Notes: generated from the sequence alone by a model not told the origin. A stretch of 64,000 nucleotides of DNA from Cyanobium sp. NS01 (GCF_014280235.1 NZ_CP047940.1:496001-560000), one strand, 5' to 3'. Numbered from the stretch's first letter, positions 51,502 to 63,874 are shown. A program made the numbers and translations.

Positions 51502-52083
51502 AACCAGCGGGCCCAGCAGCAGCAGGGGCAAGCCCAGAGAGAGGCGTCGTTGCGCCAGCTCCGCGGCGCTGAGCGGCACCGCCTGCTCCAGTTGCTCCTT
51601 GCTGCGGCTCAGCAGCCAGAAGCCCTGGGTCAGCTGGTGCCACTGCCAGAGCAGTACCGCCAGCAGCGGGACGCTCAGCAGCAGCACCACCAGGCGGTTG
51701 CTCTGGGCCAGGGGAGAGAAGCCCGAGACGGCAGCGGCCCTTGCGTCCAGTGTCCAGAGCAGGGGCAGCAGCCCCAGGGCACCCAGAGCACAGAGCAGCC
51801 TGGCCGGCAGAGCGTCCTGCAGGGCAGCGAGCCGGCTCTGCAGCGGGCTGCGTCCCCCCGGCGGCACCTGAACCAGCAACAGCGAACAGCAGTCGGCCGG
51901 CTGCCGCCAGAGCAGCAGTGACGGGGCCAGAACGCCAAGACCCCAGATCAGAAGACGCTCCAGGGCTGGAGCCGGCCCCGGGTCGGCCCCAGCCAGTAGC
52001 AGGAGCAGCAGCACCAGCTCCAGGGGGATGGCCCCCAGGGCGATGAGCTGAAGCCAGAGCAGGGGCTCGCTGCGGGGGGTCAA
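51406..52083 (-). CDS. Cyanobacterial membrane protein with low-complexity tail
   Basis: 225 residues from a TTG at 52083 (LTPRSEPLLWLQLIALGAIP). Four or so hydrophobic helices rich in Leu (LELVLLLLLLAGAD, LLWRQPADCCSLLLVQVPPG, LVVLLLSVPLLAVLLWQWHQ) and a short acidic end. It matches the cyanobacterial low-complexity-tail membrane protein pattern. It follows infB on the same strand and its 3' end runs antisense over the DUF3493 gene for 96 bases; both frames look coding. Function unknown. Confidence 0.65.
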   Translation of the reverse strand: MTPRSEPLLWLQLIALGAIPLELVLLLLLLAGADPGPAPALERLLIWGLGVLAPSLLLWRQPADCCSLLLVQVPPGGRSPLQSRLAALQDALPARLLCALGALGLLPLLWTLDARAAAVSGFSPLAQSNRLVVLLLSVPLLAVLLWQWHQLTQGFWLLSRSKEQLEQAVPLSAAELAQRRLSLGLPLLLLGPLVSVGIGGNSAVAIEPEQSPEQDESTDLDEQVS

Positions 52084-52111
52084 GGCTGGAGGGCTCAGGA
52101 GAGGGCGGCGC

Positions 52112-55100
52112 TCAGGTGCTGAGCGTGCGTCGCTGGGTGACCAGTTTGTACGCCTCCACCCGATCCCCTTCCTGCCAGCCGGTGAAACGATCACAGCCGA
52201 TGCCGCACTCGAAGCCGGTGGCCACCTCCTTCACATCGTCCTTGTTGCGGCGCAGGGAGTCGAGATCGCCCTCGTAGGCCACCTCGCGGCCACGGCGCAC
52301 CCTGATCTTGCAGTTGCGTTGCAGCTTGCCCGTGGTCACGTAGCAGCCCGCCACGGCGCTCTTGCCGATGGTGAACACCGCCCGCACCTCGGCTTCGCCG
52401 AGGGCTTCCTCCACCAGCTCCGGCTCCAGCAGGCCCTCCATGGCCAGCTGGATGTCCTCCAGGAGCTTGTAGATCACGTCGTAGTCGCGCACGTCCACGC
52501 CGGTGGCGTCGGCAGAGCGCTTGGCACCGGGGGCCATCGAGGTGTTGAAGCCCACGATCACCGCGCCGGAGGCGGCGGCCAGATCCACGTCGGTTTCCGT
52601 GATCTCTCCTGGCGCCGAGAGCAGCACCCGCACCTGCACCTCGCCCTGGGGCAGCTGTTCGAGGGAGCCCAGAATCGCTTCCACCGAGCCCTGCACGTCG
52701 GCCTTGAGGATCAGGTTGAGTTCCTTGAGCTCGCCTTCGCTGGCCTGGCCGGACATCGAGGCCAGGGACACCCGCCTGGAGGCCATCTGCTGGGCCAGGC
52801 GCGTCGCCCGGGCCTCATTGGCCCGATCGCCCACCACGGCCCGGGCCGACTTCTCATCGGCGAACACCTCGAACTCATCGCCCGCGGTGGGCACTTCGCT
52901 GAAGCCCAGCGCCTCCACGGCATAGGAGGGGCCGGCTTCCTTGACCCGCTTGCCGGTGTCATCCACCATGGCCCGCACCTTGCCCAGGATCGGGCCAGCG
53001 GCGAGCACATTGCCGGGGCGGAGGGTGCCGTTCTGTACCAGCAGGGTGGCCACCGGACCCTTGGCCTTGTCCAGGTGGGCCTCGATCACGGTGCCCTTGG
53101 CGCGGCGATCGGGGTTGGCCTGAAGGTCCTCCACTTCGGACTGCAGCAGGATCATCTCCAGCAGCTTGTCCACGTTCTCGCCTTTGATGGCGCTCACGGG
53201 CACCATCACCACGTTGCCGCCCCAGTCTTCAGCCACCAGCTCGAGACCGGAGAGCTCCTGCTTCACCCGTTCCGGCGAAGCCCCTTCCTTGTCGATCTTG
53301 TTGATCGCCACCACGATCGGCACCTTGGCGGCCCGGGCATGGCTGATCGCTTCCAGGGTCTGGGGTCGCACGCCGTCGTCGGCGGCCACCACCAGCACGG
53401 CCACGTCGGTCACCTTGGTGCCCCGGGCCCGCATGGCCGTGAAGGCCTCGTGGCCTGGGGTGTCCAGGAAGGTGAGCTTGCGCGGCTCCCCCTCGTGCTC
53501 GATCTCCACCTGGTAGGCGCCGATGTGCTGGGTGATGCCCCCGGCCTCTCCAGCGGCCACCCTGGTCTTGCGGATCGCATCGAGCAGGCTGGTTTTGCCG
53601 TGGTCCACGTGGCCCATCACCGTCACCACGGGGGGCCGCCGGATCAGGTGCTCGAGGTCGCTCGCCTCGATCATCTCCACCGTCTTGGCGGCGGCTTCCT
53701 CGGCGTCATCCTGCAGCACAGGCACACCGAATTCCTCGGACACCGCCTCAATCGTGGAGAGATCCAGGCTCTGGGTCACCGTGGCGATGATGCCTTTGAA
53801 GAAGAGGCTCTTGATGATCTCGGAGCTCTCAAGACCGAGTTTTTCAGCCAGTTCCTGCACCGTGAGGTTGCCCTCCGGCACGATCAGCATCTCGGGCCGC
53901 TGCTGCTTGGCCTCGCGGGAAGCGCGCAGTTCCATGGCACGGCGTCGCTGGCGTTGACGGGTGGTTTCCTTCTTGCGCTTGCGCGCCGCCACCGTGGGCC
54001 TGGGCGCGGCTGCGGTGCGCACTCTGGCCTTGGAGGGGCGGGCCAGGCTGGCCTGCAGCACCACCGCCTCCTGTTCACCGGCGTAGCCGCCGGTTTCGGC
54101 CGTGAGGGCGTCGTCGTTGTCGCCAATGATGTGGACTTTGGGCCGTTGCCGCTGGGGTGCACGACTGCGCAGGGCCTCGAGCTTGGCGCTGTCATCCCAG
54201 TCGGGACGCCGCGGGCGCCCGGCGGGCACGGGGGCGCGAAAGCCCGGGCGGCGCGGGGCTGCCGCCGGCGCGGCGTTCGGGCGGACCAGATCGGGGGTGT
54301 TGCCGCTGCCAGTGCCGCTGTCCGCGGGGCGATCCCCGGGGCGGCGCGGTGGCGGAGCCGGGGTGCGTCCACCGGGCTTCTGGAGCTGCATCAGCTCGCC
54401 TGGGGCCACGGGCTTGCGCATGCCGGCCGGCATGCCGGGACGGCCGGGACCGGCGACCCTGGGGCCAGCGGGCCCGCTGCTGTCGCGGCGGATGGGCTTG
54501 CCCACCAGTTCCAGCGGGGTGGGGGCGGGACGCCCGCCACCGCCGCCCTGGCCGGGGCGGATCGGGGCCGGCGCGCCGGCCCGCTGGGGTGGGGCGGGGC
54601 GTTGGCCCTGGGGCGTCCTGCTGCCTGGAGGGGAGGGTCGCGTGCCCGGACCCGGCGGCCTGCTGCTGCCGGCCGTGGGACTGATGGGCCTGCCGACCAG
54701 CTGAGGTCTGCCGCTGCTTGGACGGGCAGGAGCTTCCTGCTTGCGGCTGGGGGCTGGGGTGCTCGGCCGGGCCGGCCGTGAGGCAATCACCACAGGTGGT
54801 CGAGCCGGCGTACCCGGCCGACCTGGAGCGGCCGCCGGTCGAGATGGATTGGCTGCCGGCTTGGCGGCGGCAGGCCGGAGCGGCGCGGCCGCCGGGCGGG
54901 CGGGCTGGGCGGGCTGGGCGGGTTGGGCGGGTTGAGCGGGTTGAGCGGGTTGAGCCTTGGACCCAGCGGGCATGGCTGCCGGCTTGACCACCGGCTTGAG
55001 CGGGGCCTTGTCGGTTGAGCCGGTGGCGGAAGGCGGGGCGGCGGGCTTCACCACTGGCCTGGTGTCCGCTGTCACGGCGGGCTTCTGCAGGGTGGGCCGG

Positions 55101-55480
55101 GGCTGGCGGGACTCGGCGCCAGGTGGCTTCGGCGAGGCGGGCGGCTTGGCAGGAACTGCGGGCCGGGCCGGTGCTGCCGCGGCACGACTGGGCGCCGCTG
55201 CAGCGGGAGTCGCCGGGCGTGCAGGAGCGGCTGGTGCCGCCTTCTGCACAGCGAGGATGGCCTTGCCGGGTCGTGGGGCAGCTGCCGCGGCTGGCTGGGG
55301 AGCACCGTTGGTGCCCTGCTGGATCAGCCGGCGAATCTGGCTGGCTTCGCCGTCACTGATCGAACTGCTGTGGCTCTTGGCCGCCACCCCCAGCTTCTCG
55401 GCAGCATCCAGCACGTCCTTGTTCTCCAGGCCCAGGTCCCGGGAAAGCTCATAGATTCTGACTTTGCCGCTGCTGGTCAT
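52112..55480 (-). CDS. infB: Translation initiation factor IF-2
   Basis: 1122 residues. A long Pro/Ala/Arg/Gly-rich N-terminal part (up to about 480) is typical of cyanobacteria; it includes the IF2_N helix ([20 protein letters not shown]) and a tandem Ala-Gln-Pro run. The G domain shows [20 protein letters not shown] (G1), the G3 [15 protein letters not shown] and NKID. Domains II-IV follow to the end with [14 protein letters not shown] and [22 protein letters not shown]-2 brings fMet-tRNA to the 30S subunit. It is last in a run rimP-nusA-ylxR-infB. Confidence 0.98.
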   Translation of the reverse strand: MTSSGKVRIYELSRDLGLENKDVLDAAEKLGVAAKSHSSSISDGEASQIRRLIQQGTNGAPQPAAAAAPRPGKAILAVQKAAPAAPARPATPAAAAPSRAAAAPARPAVPAKPPASPKPPGAESRQPRPTLQKPAVTADTRPVVKPAAPPSATGSTDKAPLKPVVKPAAMPAGSKAQPAQPAQPAQPAQPAQPARPAAAPLRPAAAKPAANPSRPAAAPGRPGTPARPPVVIASRPARPSTPAPSRKQEAPARPSSGRPQLVGRPISPTAGSSRPPGPGTRPSPPGSRTPQGQRPAPPQRAGAPAPIRPGQGGGGGRPAPTPLELVGKPIRRDSSGPAGPRVAGPGRPGMPAGMRKPVAPGELMQLQKPGGRTPAPPPRRPGDRPADSGTGSGNTPDLVRPNAAPAAAPRRPGFRAPVPAGRPRRPDWDDSAKLEALRSRAPQRQRPKVHIIGDNDDALTAETGGYAGEQEAVVLQASLARPSKARVRTAAAPRPTVAARKRKKETTRQRQRRRAMELRASREAKQQRPEMLIVPEGNLTVQELAEKLGLESSEIIKSLFFKGIIATVTQSLDLSTIEAVSEEFGVPVLQDDAEEAAAKTVEMIEASDLEHLIRRPPVVTVMGHVDHGKTSLLDAIRKTRVAAGEAGGITQHIGAYQVEIEHEGEPRKLTFLDTPGHEAFTAMRARGTKVTDVAVLVVAADDGVRPQTLEAISHARAAKVPIVVAINKIDKEGASPERVKQELSGLELVAEDWGGNVVMVPVSAIKGENVDKLLEMILLQSEVEDLQANPDRRAKGTVIEAHLDKAKGPVATLLVQNGTLRPGNVLAAGPILGKVRAMVDDTGKRVKEAGPSYAVEALGFSEVPTAGDEFEVFADEKSARAVVGDRANEARATRLAQQMASRRVSLASMSGQASEGELKELNLILKADVQGSVEAILGSLEQLPQGEVQVRVLLSAPGEITETDVDLAAASGAVIVGFNTSMAPGAKRSADATGVDVRDYDVIYKLLEDIQLAMEGLLEPELVEEALGEAEVRAVFTIGKSAVAGCYVTTGKLQRNCKIRVRRGREVAYEGDLDSLRRNKDDVKEVATGFECGIGCDRFTGWQEGDRVEAYKLVTQRRTLST
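54901..54954. repeat. Six 9-bp tandem units inside infB
   Basis: Units CGGGCTGGG (twice), CGGGTTGGG (once) and CGGGTTGAG (three times) on the plus strand, coding for Ala-Gln-Pro steps in the linker of IF-2. The sequence drift between units and the in-frame length mean copy-number changes would not shift the frame. Confidence 0.85.
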
Positions 55481-55558
55481 TCAAGTCTCCAATGGTCCGG
55501 GCTCCGGCCTCTCGAGGGGGCCGTGGGCACGAGGCTGCACGCAAGCTGCAGCCAAGGT

Positions 55559-55861
55559 TCATCTTGCCTCAGAGCTGGCCCCGGGGGCTGGCTGAGGCGT
55601 CGCATCCAGACGCTCGCGCAGCACATCGAGCAGAGCGTCGGCCCCCTGGCAGCGCAGGGATCGCTGCAGACGCCGCCGCCGTCGGGCCTCCTCCAGGCAG
55701 TCGCGGCAGGGGCAGAGATAGGCCGAGCGGCCCATCCCCTGATCCAGCTGCAGGCCCCCGGAGGCCAGGCGGACCACTCGCCAGAGTCCACGCCGATCGG
55801 CGAGGACCCGGCAGGCCACGCAGCGCCGCAGCACCACTGGCGGGGCTGAGGAGGGGCTCAC
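55559..55861 (-). CDS. ylxR: YlxR-family RNA-binding protein
   Basis: 100 residues. DUF448 motif RRCVACRVLADRRGLWRVVR and the GRSAYLCPCRDCLEEARRRR nucleic-acid-binding end. YlxR proteins are small basic RNA-binding or regulatory proteins almost always encoded between nusA and infB, as here. It overlaps nusA by four bases. Confidence 0.93.
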   Translation of the reverse strand: MSPSSAPPVVLRRCVACRVLADRRGLWRVVRLASGGLQLDQGMGRSAYLCPCRDCLEEARRRRRLQRSLRCQGADALLDVLRERLDATPQPAPGASSEAR

Positions 55862-57285
55862 CGGGCTTCCGCCTCTGCGGGCTCCGCGTCTGCAGGTTGC
55901 GTGTCTGCGGGTTCGACGGCCTGGGGATCGGTGGCCCCAGCCTCGGCCTCGCCCAGGTTGCCCCCGCCATAGCCATAGGGCCCACCCTCTTCGTCCTCAG
56001 GCAAGGGGTAAAGCTCCCTGAGCCGGGCATCTTCCTCGGCGCGGGTGGCCTGCTCCACCGCCAGCCGGGCCTCGGCCTCGGCCTGCAGCGCCTCATCCTC
56101 TTCCCGCAGGGCAATCAGTTCGGCCACGGCCGCGTCCTCACCGGCCTGGTCGTACTCATGGGCATTCTTGATGTCGATCTTCCAGCCGGTGAGCCGGGCC
56201 GCCAGGCGGACATTCTGGCCCTCGCGGCCGATCGCCAGGCTGAGCTGATCGGGGGGGACCAGCACGTGGGCGTGTTGCCCGTCGGGGTCCACCAGGCGCA
56301 CGGCCTCCACCCGGGCCGGGCTGAGCGAATTGGCGATGTACTGCCCCGGATCGTGGGACCAGCGGATCACATCGATCTTTTCGCCGCGCAGCTCGTTGAC
56401 CACCTGCTGAATGCGCGAACCACGAGCGCCGATGCAGGCCCCCACGGGATCCACCTCCCGCTCCACTGAGTCAACGGCCACTTTGGTGCGTGGTCCAACT
56501 GAACGGCTGGGCGGATTGGCTTCCCGGGCCACGGCAACGATGCGCACGGAGCCCTCCTGGATCTCGGGCACTTCGTTTTCAAACAGATAGACCACCAGCC
56601 CGGCATTGGAGCGGCTCACAAACAGCTGCGGGCCGCGTCTGGGCACCTCGCTCACTTCCTTCAGAAACACCTTGAAGGTGGCGTTGGCGCGGTAGTTGTC
56701 GTTGGGGAGCTGGTCACGGCGCGGCAGTTCGGCTTCCACCTCGGGGCGCCCGAGGCCGCTGCTCACGGCCATGATCACGCTCTGGCGCTCGAAGCGGATC
56801 ACCCGGGAGGTCAGCACAGGATCTTCCAGATCGGCGAACTCCTCCTGGATCATCCGCCGTTGCTGGTCGCGCAGCTTCTGGGCGAGCACCTGCTTGGTGG
56901 TGGCTGCGGCCATGCGCCCGAAGTCGTCTTTCTCCGGAGTTACATCCAGCACCACGGTGTCGCCGATCTGGGCATCCTCAGCAACCTGCTGAACCTCAGA
57001 AAGGGCAATCTGGTGGTCTTCGCTCTCCACTTCCTCAACAATGATCTTGGAAGCCAGCACCCGGTAGCCTTCTTCGTCTAGGTCCAGCTGCACATCGAAG
57101 TTGGAGAAGTAATCCTCTTCGAAAGGATCTTCGCTGATACCAAGATAAAGGGTGCGGCGATAGCGCTCATAGCCCTTCAGCAGGGCCTCTCTGAGCGCCG
57201 CGTCGACCACCGAGGCAGCCAGCTTCTTTTCTTCGCTGATGTCCTCGATCAGATTGTTCAGGCCGGGAAGTAAGACCAGGGCCAT
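55858..57285 (-). CDS. nusA: Transcription factor NusA
   Basis: 475 residues. N-terminal RNA-polymerase-binding domain (LPGLNNLIEDISEEKKLAAS), S1 domain around 130-210, and two KH domains with EREVDPVGACIGARGSRIQQ and DQLSLAIGREGQNVRLAARL. The C-terminus is acidic and Pro/Glu-rich, without the extra AR repeats of E. coli. NusA controls pausing, termination and antitermination. Second gene of the rimP-infB operon. Confidence 0.97.
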   Translation of the reverse strand: MALVLLPGLNNLIEDISEEKKLAASVVDAALREALLKGYERYRRTLYLGISEDPFEEDYFSNFDVQLDLDEEGYRVLASKIIVEEVESEDHQIALSEVQQVAEDAQIGDTVVLDVTPEKDDFGRMAAATTKQVLAQKLRDQQRRMIQEEFADLEDPVLTSRVIRFERQSVIMAVSSGLGRPEVEAELPRRDQLPNDNYRANATFKVFLKEVSEVPRRGPQLFVSRSNAGLVVYLFENEVPEIQEGSVRIVAVAREANPPSRSVGPRTKVAVDSVEREVDPVGACIGARGSRIQQVVNELRGEKIDVIRWSHDPGQYIANSLSPARVEAVRLVDPDGQHAHVLVPPDQLSLAIGREGQNVRLAARLTGWKIDIKNAHEYDQAGEDAAVAELIALREEDEALQAEAEARLAVEQATRAEEDARLRELYPLPEDEEGGPYGYGGGNLGEAEAGATDPQAVEPADTQPADAEPAEAEAR

Positions 57286-57320
57286 GGTTTTTCGGTTGTG
57301 GGTGATTCAGTTGTTGGGGC

Positions 57321-57797
57321 TCAGCTCTCAATGGCCGGCGTGACCAGGAGCACCTGGGTCACGGCTTCGCGGGGGATCCGCCTGGTGCGGCCGCGCTGGT
57401 TGATCTGAAGCTCGCTCGCGGTGCGCTCCAGAAGAAGGCCCTCGCAGCGGCTTGCCGATCCCTTGGCGTCGCGGAAGTGCACGGCCACAGGGAAGCCGCG
57501 AAAGCTGCGGAAGTCCCGGTCGTCGCGCAGTTCCTCGCCGATGCCGGGGCTGCTGACCTCCAGAACATAGGCCTCGTCGGTCAGCAACCCCTCGGATTCA
57601 AGCGCCTCCACAAGCGGTGGGGACAGCGCTGCACAGTTGTCGAGCGTGATCTCGCCGCCTGAAGCCCGCTGCACCAGCACCTGCAACGTCATCGGAATCC
57701 GATGGCTGAGCAGTGCCACCCCCATGAGCTCACAGCCATGGGCGGCACACGTCTGCCGCGCCACGGCTTCCAGTTTGGGCAGCAGGGGATGGGGCAC
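57321..57797 (-). CDS. rimP: Ribosome maturation factor RimP
   Basis: 158 residues from the GTG at 57797, the usual RimP length; a TTG at 57848 would add 17. LPKLEAVARQTCAAHGCELM, DNCAALSPPLVEALESEGLL and YVLEVSSPGIGEELRDDRDF mark the two RimP domains. It is required for late 30S assembly. First gene of the nusA-infB cluster, with a 35-bp gap before nusA. Confidence 0.95.
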   Translation of the reverse strand: MPHPLLPKLEAVARQTCAAHGCELMGVALLSHRIPMTLQVLVQRASGGEITLDNCAALSPPLVEALESEGLLTDEAYVLEVSSPGIGEELRDDRDFRSFRGFPVAVHFRDAKGSASRCEGLLLERTASELQINQRGRTRRIPREAVTQVLLVTPAIES

Positions 57798-57858
57798 CGA
57801 AGGGGAGACCGTGGGAGACCGGAACCAGGCCTGGCCCAAAGACCTCAAGGCCTACTTT

Positions 57859-58158
57859 TCACCCTAGGGGATCCCTGCCGCCATCAGAAGGGGCAGACAG
57901 GGCCCCCAGATCGATCACGGGGGCCTCGGCGTAATAGTCACTGCGCTGAACGCTGCCGCGCCGCTCCGCGTCGAGGTTCATGCATTGGGCTTTCTGCTCA
58001 TCGCTGCGCAGGTACTGGCAGACCCTTGCCCAGAGCTTGGCGCGGGTGCCCGGCGCTCCCTGGCTGAAGTGCACCAGGTCGGCACCACCGGCCATGCCCT
58101 GGATCTCCACCTGACAGAGGCTGCAACGCTGCCGGGTGCCGGGGGGGATTGCTGCCAT
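57859..58158 (-). CDS. Small Cys-containing hypothetical protein
   Basis: 99 residues from the ATG at 58158; the frame stays open to 58797 but that part is antisense to the phosphodiesterase gene. It shows RQRCSLCQVEIQGMAG (C-x-x-C) and LWARVCQYLRSDEQKAQCMN with two more Cys. Four Cys in such spacing could bind zinc. I do not recognise a family. Confidence 0.6.
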   Translation of the reverse strand: MAAIPPGTRQRCSLCQVEIQGMAGGADLVHFSQGAPGTRAKLWARVCQYLRSDEQKAQCMNLDAERRGSVQRSDYYAEAPVIDLGALSAPSDGGRDPLG

Positions 58159-58209
58159 GGCGGCCTCGCTGTTCAGGGGGCAACTTAGGCCTAGGTGCTG
58201 GAGGTGTGA

Positions 58210-58980
58210 ATGCGCGTGTTGCAGCTGAGCGATCTGCATCTGCTCGCCGAGCCTGGCGGCGTCTATCGCGGTCGCCCGCCCCTCGCCTGCCTGACCCATG
58301 CGCTGCGGCAAGCCCTGGCGGCGGCCCCGGCCCCGCCGGACCTGCTGCTGCTCAGCGGCGACCTCTGCCAGGACGAAAGCCTGGCGGGCTATGTCCATCT
58401 CCACACATCGTTGCAGTTCCTGGGCCTCCCCCTGGCCCTGCTGCCAGGCAACCACGACCATCCCCAGCTGCTGCGCTCCGTTCTGGGTCGCCACGGCCCG
58501 ATCGCGCCGGCGTTGGTGGAGGGGCCTGGGGCCAGGCTGCTCCTGCTCGACAGCCACAAGGCCGGAGCTACCGCCGGTTGGCTCGGAGCCAGCCAGCTCG
58601 CCTGGCTGGCGGGCGTTCTCCAGCAGCTGGAGCAGGCCTTGCCCCGACCCCTGCTGGTGGCCGTGCACCATCCCCCCGTGGCGATCGGCGACCTCGAAAT
58701 GGATGCCATCGGGCTGCTCGATGGGGCGGCCCTGCTGCAGCTGCTGGGACAAGCCAGGGACCTGGAGGCCGTGGTGTTCGGCCACATCCACCAGCACTGG
58801 AGCGGCAGCCTGCCCGGCCGCCCCCAGGTGCCCCTACTCGGTTGCCCTTCCACCCTCTGCGGCTTCGGACCGGTGCAGCCCTGCCCCTTGGGCCGCCCTG
58901 ACGACCCCGGCGGCCGCTGGCTGGAGATCGGCGCGCCGGGCGGTTTTCAGGAGTCCCTGCTGCGCTGGTCCCCTCCCTAG
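58210..58980 (+). CDS. Metallophosphoesterase, CpdA/Icc-like
   Basis: 256 residues. Metal-binding motifs in order: LQLSDLHLL (D-x-H), LSGDLCQD (G-D), LLPGNHDHP (G-N-H-D), VAVHHPP and FGHIHQHWSG (G-H-x-H). This is the class III cyclic-nucleotide phosphodiesterase pattern (CpdA), which breaks down 3',5'-cAMP; related members act on other phosphoesters. The gene is divergent from the small gene at 58158. Confidence 0.9.
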   Translation: MRVLQLSDLHLLAEPGGVYRGRPPLACLTHALRQALAAAPAPPDLLLLSGDLCQDESLAGYVHLHTSLQFLGLPLALLPGNHDHPQLLRSVLGRHGPIAPALVEGPGARLLLLDSHKAGATAGWLGASQLAWLAGVLQQLEQALPRPLLVAVHHPPVAIGDLEMDAIGLLDGAALLQLLGQARDLEAVVFGHIHQHWSGSLPGRPQVPLLGCPSTLCGFGPVQPCPLGRPDDPGGRWLEIGAPGGFQESLLRWSPP

Positions 58981-60195
<1,215 letters not shown>

Positions 60196-60237
60196 GGCCG
60201 CTGCTACGGTCGCGGCCCGCGTGAGGGGTTGGTGCCG

Positions 60238-60951
60238 ATGGCCGAGCTGCAGGACCGGATGAAGCAGGCGGTGGCCCTGGCGGCCACCGACCAGATCCGC
60301 AGTGGCATGGTGGTGGGGCTGGGATCGGGCTCCACGGCCGCGCTGATGATCCAGGCCCTGGGCGCGCGGCTGCAAAGCGGCGAGCTCAGCGACATCACCG
60401 GCGTGACCACCTCCTTCCAGGGCGAGGTGCTGGCGGCTGAGCTGGGCATCCCCCTCGCCAGCCTCAATGCCATCAGCCGCATCGACCTGGCCATTGACGG
60501 AGCCGATGAGGTGGATCCCTCGTTCCAGCTGATCAAGGGGGGTGGCGCCTGCCATGTGCAGGAAAAGCTGGTGGCCCGCCGCGCCGACCGCTTTGTGGTG
60601 GTGGTGGACAGCACCAAGCTGGTGGACACCCTCAACCTCGATTTCCTGCTGCCGGTGGAGGTGCTGTCGGGCGCCTGGCGCCAGGTGCAGGCGGAGCTCC
60701 AGGCCCTGGGCGGCGCAGCCCAGCTGCGCATGGCCGTGCGCAAGGCCGGACCGGTGGTCACGGATCAGGGCAACCTGGTGCTGGATGTGCGCTTTGCCGG
60801 CGGCATCGCCGATCCCGAAGGGCTGGAACGGCAGATCAACAACCTTCCCGGGGTGCTGGAGAACGGCCTGTTCGTGAACCTGGCCGATCAGGTGCTGGTG
60901 GGCCAGATCGAGGCGGACATCCCGGGCGTCCGAGATCTCGACAAACGCTGA
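60238..60951 (+). CDS. rpiA: Ribose-5-phosphate isomerase A
   Basis: 237 residues from the ATG at 60238. It has [37 protein letters not shown] with the catalytic Asp pair, [20 protein letters not shown] and the end block [12 protein letters not shown]. The enzyme interconverts ribose-5-phosphate and ribulose-5-phosphate in the Calvin and pentose-phosphate pathways. Intact; it converges on hisD with a shared terminator. Confidence 0.97.
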   Translation: MAELQDRMKQAVALAATDQIRSGMVVGLGSGSTAALMIQALGARLQSGELSDITGVTTSFQGEVLAAELGIPLASLNAISRIDLAIDGADEVDPSFQLIKGGGACHVQEKLVARRADRFVVVVDSTKLVDTLNLDFLLPVEVLSGAWRQVQAELQALGGAAQLRMAVRKAGPVVTDQGNLVLDVRFAGGIADPEGLERQINNLPGVLENGLFVNLADQVLVGQIEADIPGVRDLDKR

Positions 60952-60985
60952 GCCCCCGCCAGACACATCGACTTCGGGGGCTTTT
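60951..60985. terminator. Bidirectional terminator between rpiA and hisD
   Basis: AGCCCCCG (60951-60958) pairs with CGGGGGCT (60975-60982), followed by TTT. It can serve the convergent genes in both directions. Confidence 0.8.
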
Positions 60986-62304
60986 CAGCTGAGTCGCCGC
61001 CGCACAGACTCGGCGTGGCTGTGCAGACCCTCACTCTCGGCCAGGGTGATCACGGCCTGACCCGTGGCCTCGAGAGCGGCCCGGTTGAAGTGGATCAGCG
61101 AGGTGTGGCGCAGGAACGTCTCGACGCTCAGGGCACCGGCGAAGCGGGCCGTGCCGGAAGTGGGCAGGGTGTGGTTGGGGCCGGCCAGGTAGTCGCCCAC
61201 CGCCTCTGGGCTGTGGGGGCCCATGAAGATCGCGCCGGCGTTCTGGATCTGCTCCGCCAGCGCCTGCGGCTCTTCCACCAGCAGCTCGAGGTGTTCCGGG
61301 GCAAAGCGATCGCTGAGGGCGGCGGCACTGCTGAGATCGCGGCAGATCACCACCAGGCCCCAGTCCTGCAGGGCCGAGCGGGTGATGGCGGCGCGCGGGT
61401 GTCCCTGCAGCTGGGCTTCCAGAGCCTGGGGCAGCGCGCTGGCCAGCTCCTCGCTGGTGGTGAGCAGGATGGCCGCCGCCAGGGGGTCATGTTCGGCCTG
61501 GGCCAGCAGGTCGGCGGCCACCTGCTCCACCCGGGCGGTGTGGTCGGCGATCACCAGCACCTCGCTCGGCCCGGCCAGGGAATCGATCGCCACCTGGCCG
61601 TACACCGCCTTCTTGGCCAGAGTCACGTAGAGGTTTCCGGGGCCGCTGATCACATCCACGCGGGGAATGGATGCGGTGCCGTAGGCGAGGGCAGCGATCG
61701 CCTGGGCGCCGCCCACCCGGTAGACCTCGTTGATGCCGGCCAGATGGGCCGCGGCCAGCACGGTGGGGTTCGGCTCACCGCCGGGGCCAGGCGGCGTCAC
61801 CATCACCAGCCGCTCCACCCCCGCCACCACGGCAGGCACGGCGTTCATCAGCACCGTGCTCGGGTAGGAGGCCCTGCCGCCAGGCACGTACAGCCCGGCG
61901 CGTTGCACCGGCCGCCAGCGCCGGCCCAGGCTTTCGCCATGGGGACCGGTGACGCTCAGGTCGGCTGGCAGCTGGCGCCGATGAAAATCCAGGATCCGGC
62001 TGTGGGCCAGGCGCAGGGCCTGCTGCAGGGGAGGCGGGCACTGCTCCCAGGAGCTGGCCAGCCGCTCCGGCGGAATCCGCAGCGGATCGGGGCGCACCCC
62101 ATCAAAGCGCTCCGTGAGGCGGAGCAGGGCGGTATCGCCCTCGCGCCGTACCTGCTGGAGGATGTCGCCCACCAGGGCTGCAGCCTGCTCGCTGGCCCCG
62201 CCCTGGGTCCGCGCGGCGATGGCCTCAAGCCGTTCGGCTGCGGCAGCCGGATCCCGCAGGCAGGGGAGGAGCAACGCTGTGGAGGGGGCGGCCACGGAAG
62301 TCAC
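60985..62304 (-). CDS. hisD: Histidinol dehydrogenase
   Basis: 439 residues. It makes histidine from histidinol in two NAD-dependent steps. Seen are [60 protein letters not shown], the zinc region with [17 protein letters not shown], and [14 protein letters not shown] with catalytic Glu-His. Complete, standalone; rpsT is divergent upstream. Confidence 0.97.
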   Translation of the reverse strand: MTSVAAPSTALLLPCLRDPAAAAERLEAIAARTQGGASEQAAALVGDILQQVRREGDTALLRLTERFDGVRPDPLRIPPERLASSWEQCPPPLQQALRLAHSRILDFHRRQLPADLSVTGPHGESLGRRWRPVQRAGLYVPGGRASYPSTVLMNAVPAVVAGVERLVMVTPPGPGGEPNPTVLAAAHLAGINEVYRVGGAQAIAALAYGTASIPRVDVISGPGNLYVTLAKKAVYGQVAIDSLAGPSEVLVIADHTARVEQVAADLLAQAEHDPLAAAILLTTSEELASALPQALEAQLQGHPRAAITRSALQDWGLVVICRDLSSAAALSDRFAPEHLELLVEEPQALAEQIQNAGAIFMGPHSPEAVGDYLAGPNHTLPTSGTARFAGALSVETFLRHTSLIHFNRAALEATGQAVITLAESEGLHSHAESVRRRLS

Positions 62305-62402
62305 GCGAGGCAGAACCTCAACCTAGAGGGCCAGAGCAGGGCTCCCCGGCCCGGGCCTTGGGCGAGCCTGGATGGCACCGAGGTAAGATCATCGATCGCT
62401 GA

Positions 62403-62726
<324 letters not shown>

Positions 62727-62818
62727 GTCTCCCAGCCAGGATCGGGCGGCTGCTGAGCCAAGCCTTCAGCCTGGCCGCCTCTGAGCCAGCATGCCCACGG
62801 CCCTGAAGCCCCATCGCC

Positions 62819-63679
62819 ATGACGCCGCCGTCTGCCGTCCAGAAGGCCGCCACTGTCCAGACTGGCCATCCAGCCGAGCCCCTGGCCCATGGCGGGCTGG
62901 TCGACTCCCATTGCCACATCGTCTTTCGCCAGTTTGACGAGGATCTCGATGAGGTGATTGCGCGCTGGCGGCAGGCCGGGGTGGTGGCCCTGGTGCATGC
63001 CTGCGTGGAGCCTGCCGAAATCCCGGCGATTCGGGCCCTCGCCGATCGCCTGCCCGAGTTGCGTTACTCGGTGGGGGTTCACCCGCTCGATACTGAGCAC
63101 TGGAGCAGCGACACCGCCGCCGTGCTCGAGCAGGCGGCCGTGGATGACCCCAGGGTTGTGGCCATCGGCGAACTGGGCCTGGACCTGTTCCGGGAGCAGA
63201 ACCTGCAGGCGCAGCTGGCCGTGCTGCGTCCCCAGCTCGACCTGGCCTGCCGGCTGGATCTGCCGGTGATCGTGCACTGCCGTGATGCCGCCGAGCCGAT
63301 GCTCGCCGAGCTGCGTCAGCGTCGCAGCGAGGGCCTCTGCCCCCGGGGGGTGATGCACTGCTGGGGCGGCACGCCCGAGGAGATGGAGGCGTTCCTCGAG
63401 CTCGGGTTCTACATCAGTTTCAGCGGAGTGGTCACCTTCGCCAAGGCCGAGGCCACCCACGCCTGCGCCCGGGCCGTGCCTGCCGATCGCTACCTGGTGG
63501 AGACAGACTGTCCCTTCCTGGCTCCGGTGCCGCGCCGGGGCAAGCGCAATGAGCCGTCCTATGTGGCCGCTGTGGCGGAGCGGGTGGCGCTCCTGCGCGG
63601 CGAGAGCCTCGACATGGTGGCCCGCACCAGCACGGCCAATGCCCGAACCCTGTTCAGGCTTCTGGGTGACGGTGTATGA
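62819..63679 (+). CDS. tatD: TatD-family DNase/hydrolase
   Basis: 286 residues. Metal-binding motifs LVDSHCHIVF, GELGLDLFREQN, VIVHCRDAAEPML, MHCWGGTPEEME and LVETDCPFLAPVPRRGKRNE are complete. TatD proteins are Mg-dependent 3'-5' exonucleases in DNA and RNA quality control. Position between rpsT and rpoB is conserved in cyanobacteria. Confidence 0.96.
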   Translation: MTPPSAVQKAATVQTGHPAEPLAHGGLVDSHCHIVFRQFDEDLDEVIARWRQAGVVALVHACVEPAEIPAIRALADRLPELRYSVGVHPLDTEHWSSDTAAVLEQAAVDDPRVVAIGELGLDLFREQNLQAQLAVLRPQLDLACRLDLPVIVHCRDAAEPMLAELRQRRSEGLCPRGVMHCWGGTPEEMEAFLELGFYISFSGVVTFAKAEATHACARAVPADRYLVETDCPFLAPVPRRGKRNEPSYVAAVAERVALLRGESLDMVARTSTANARTLFRLLGDGV

Positions 63680-63764
63680 TCCTTCATTGGCCTGGATGCG
63701 AAAGCTCTCCTTGTTGTCGACGTCTTCAGCCTTGATGCGATCTCGTTAGATGCCTCCTCCTGGG

Positions 63765-63791
63765 CAGCCGTTCCCCTCTGGGGAGCGGCTG
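63765..63791 (+). terminator. Hairpin between tatD and rpoB
   Basis: CAGCCG-TTCCCC-TCT-GGGGAG-CGGCTG, a long perfect stem followed by TTC only, so it may be a weak terminator or attenuator/processing stem ahead of rpoB. Confidence 0.55.
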
Positions 63792-63874
63792 TTCGCGTGG
63801 GCGGCCGCGAGCGATCAGCAGGCTGATGGACCGACAGGCCACCCCGTCAATTATCGATCCTGCAGGTTCACCGC

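Noticed and set aside
52319-54781. 820-codon open frame antisense to infB
   Set aside because: Shadow of the GC-rich infB gene; His/Gly-rich composition, no family.
54901-54954. CRISPR-like tandem repeats
   Set aside because: Nine-base units without spacers, in frame in infB. No CRISPR array or cas gene was seen anywhere in the window.
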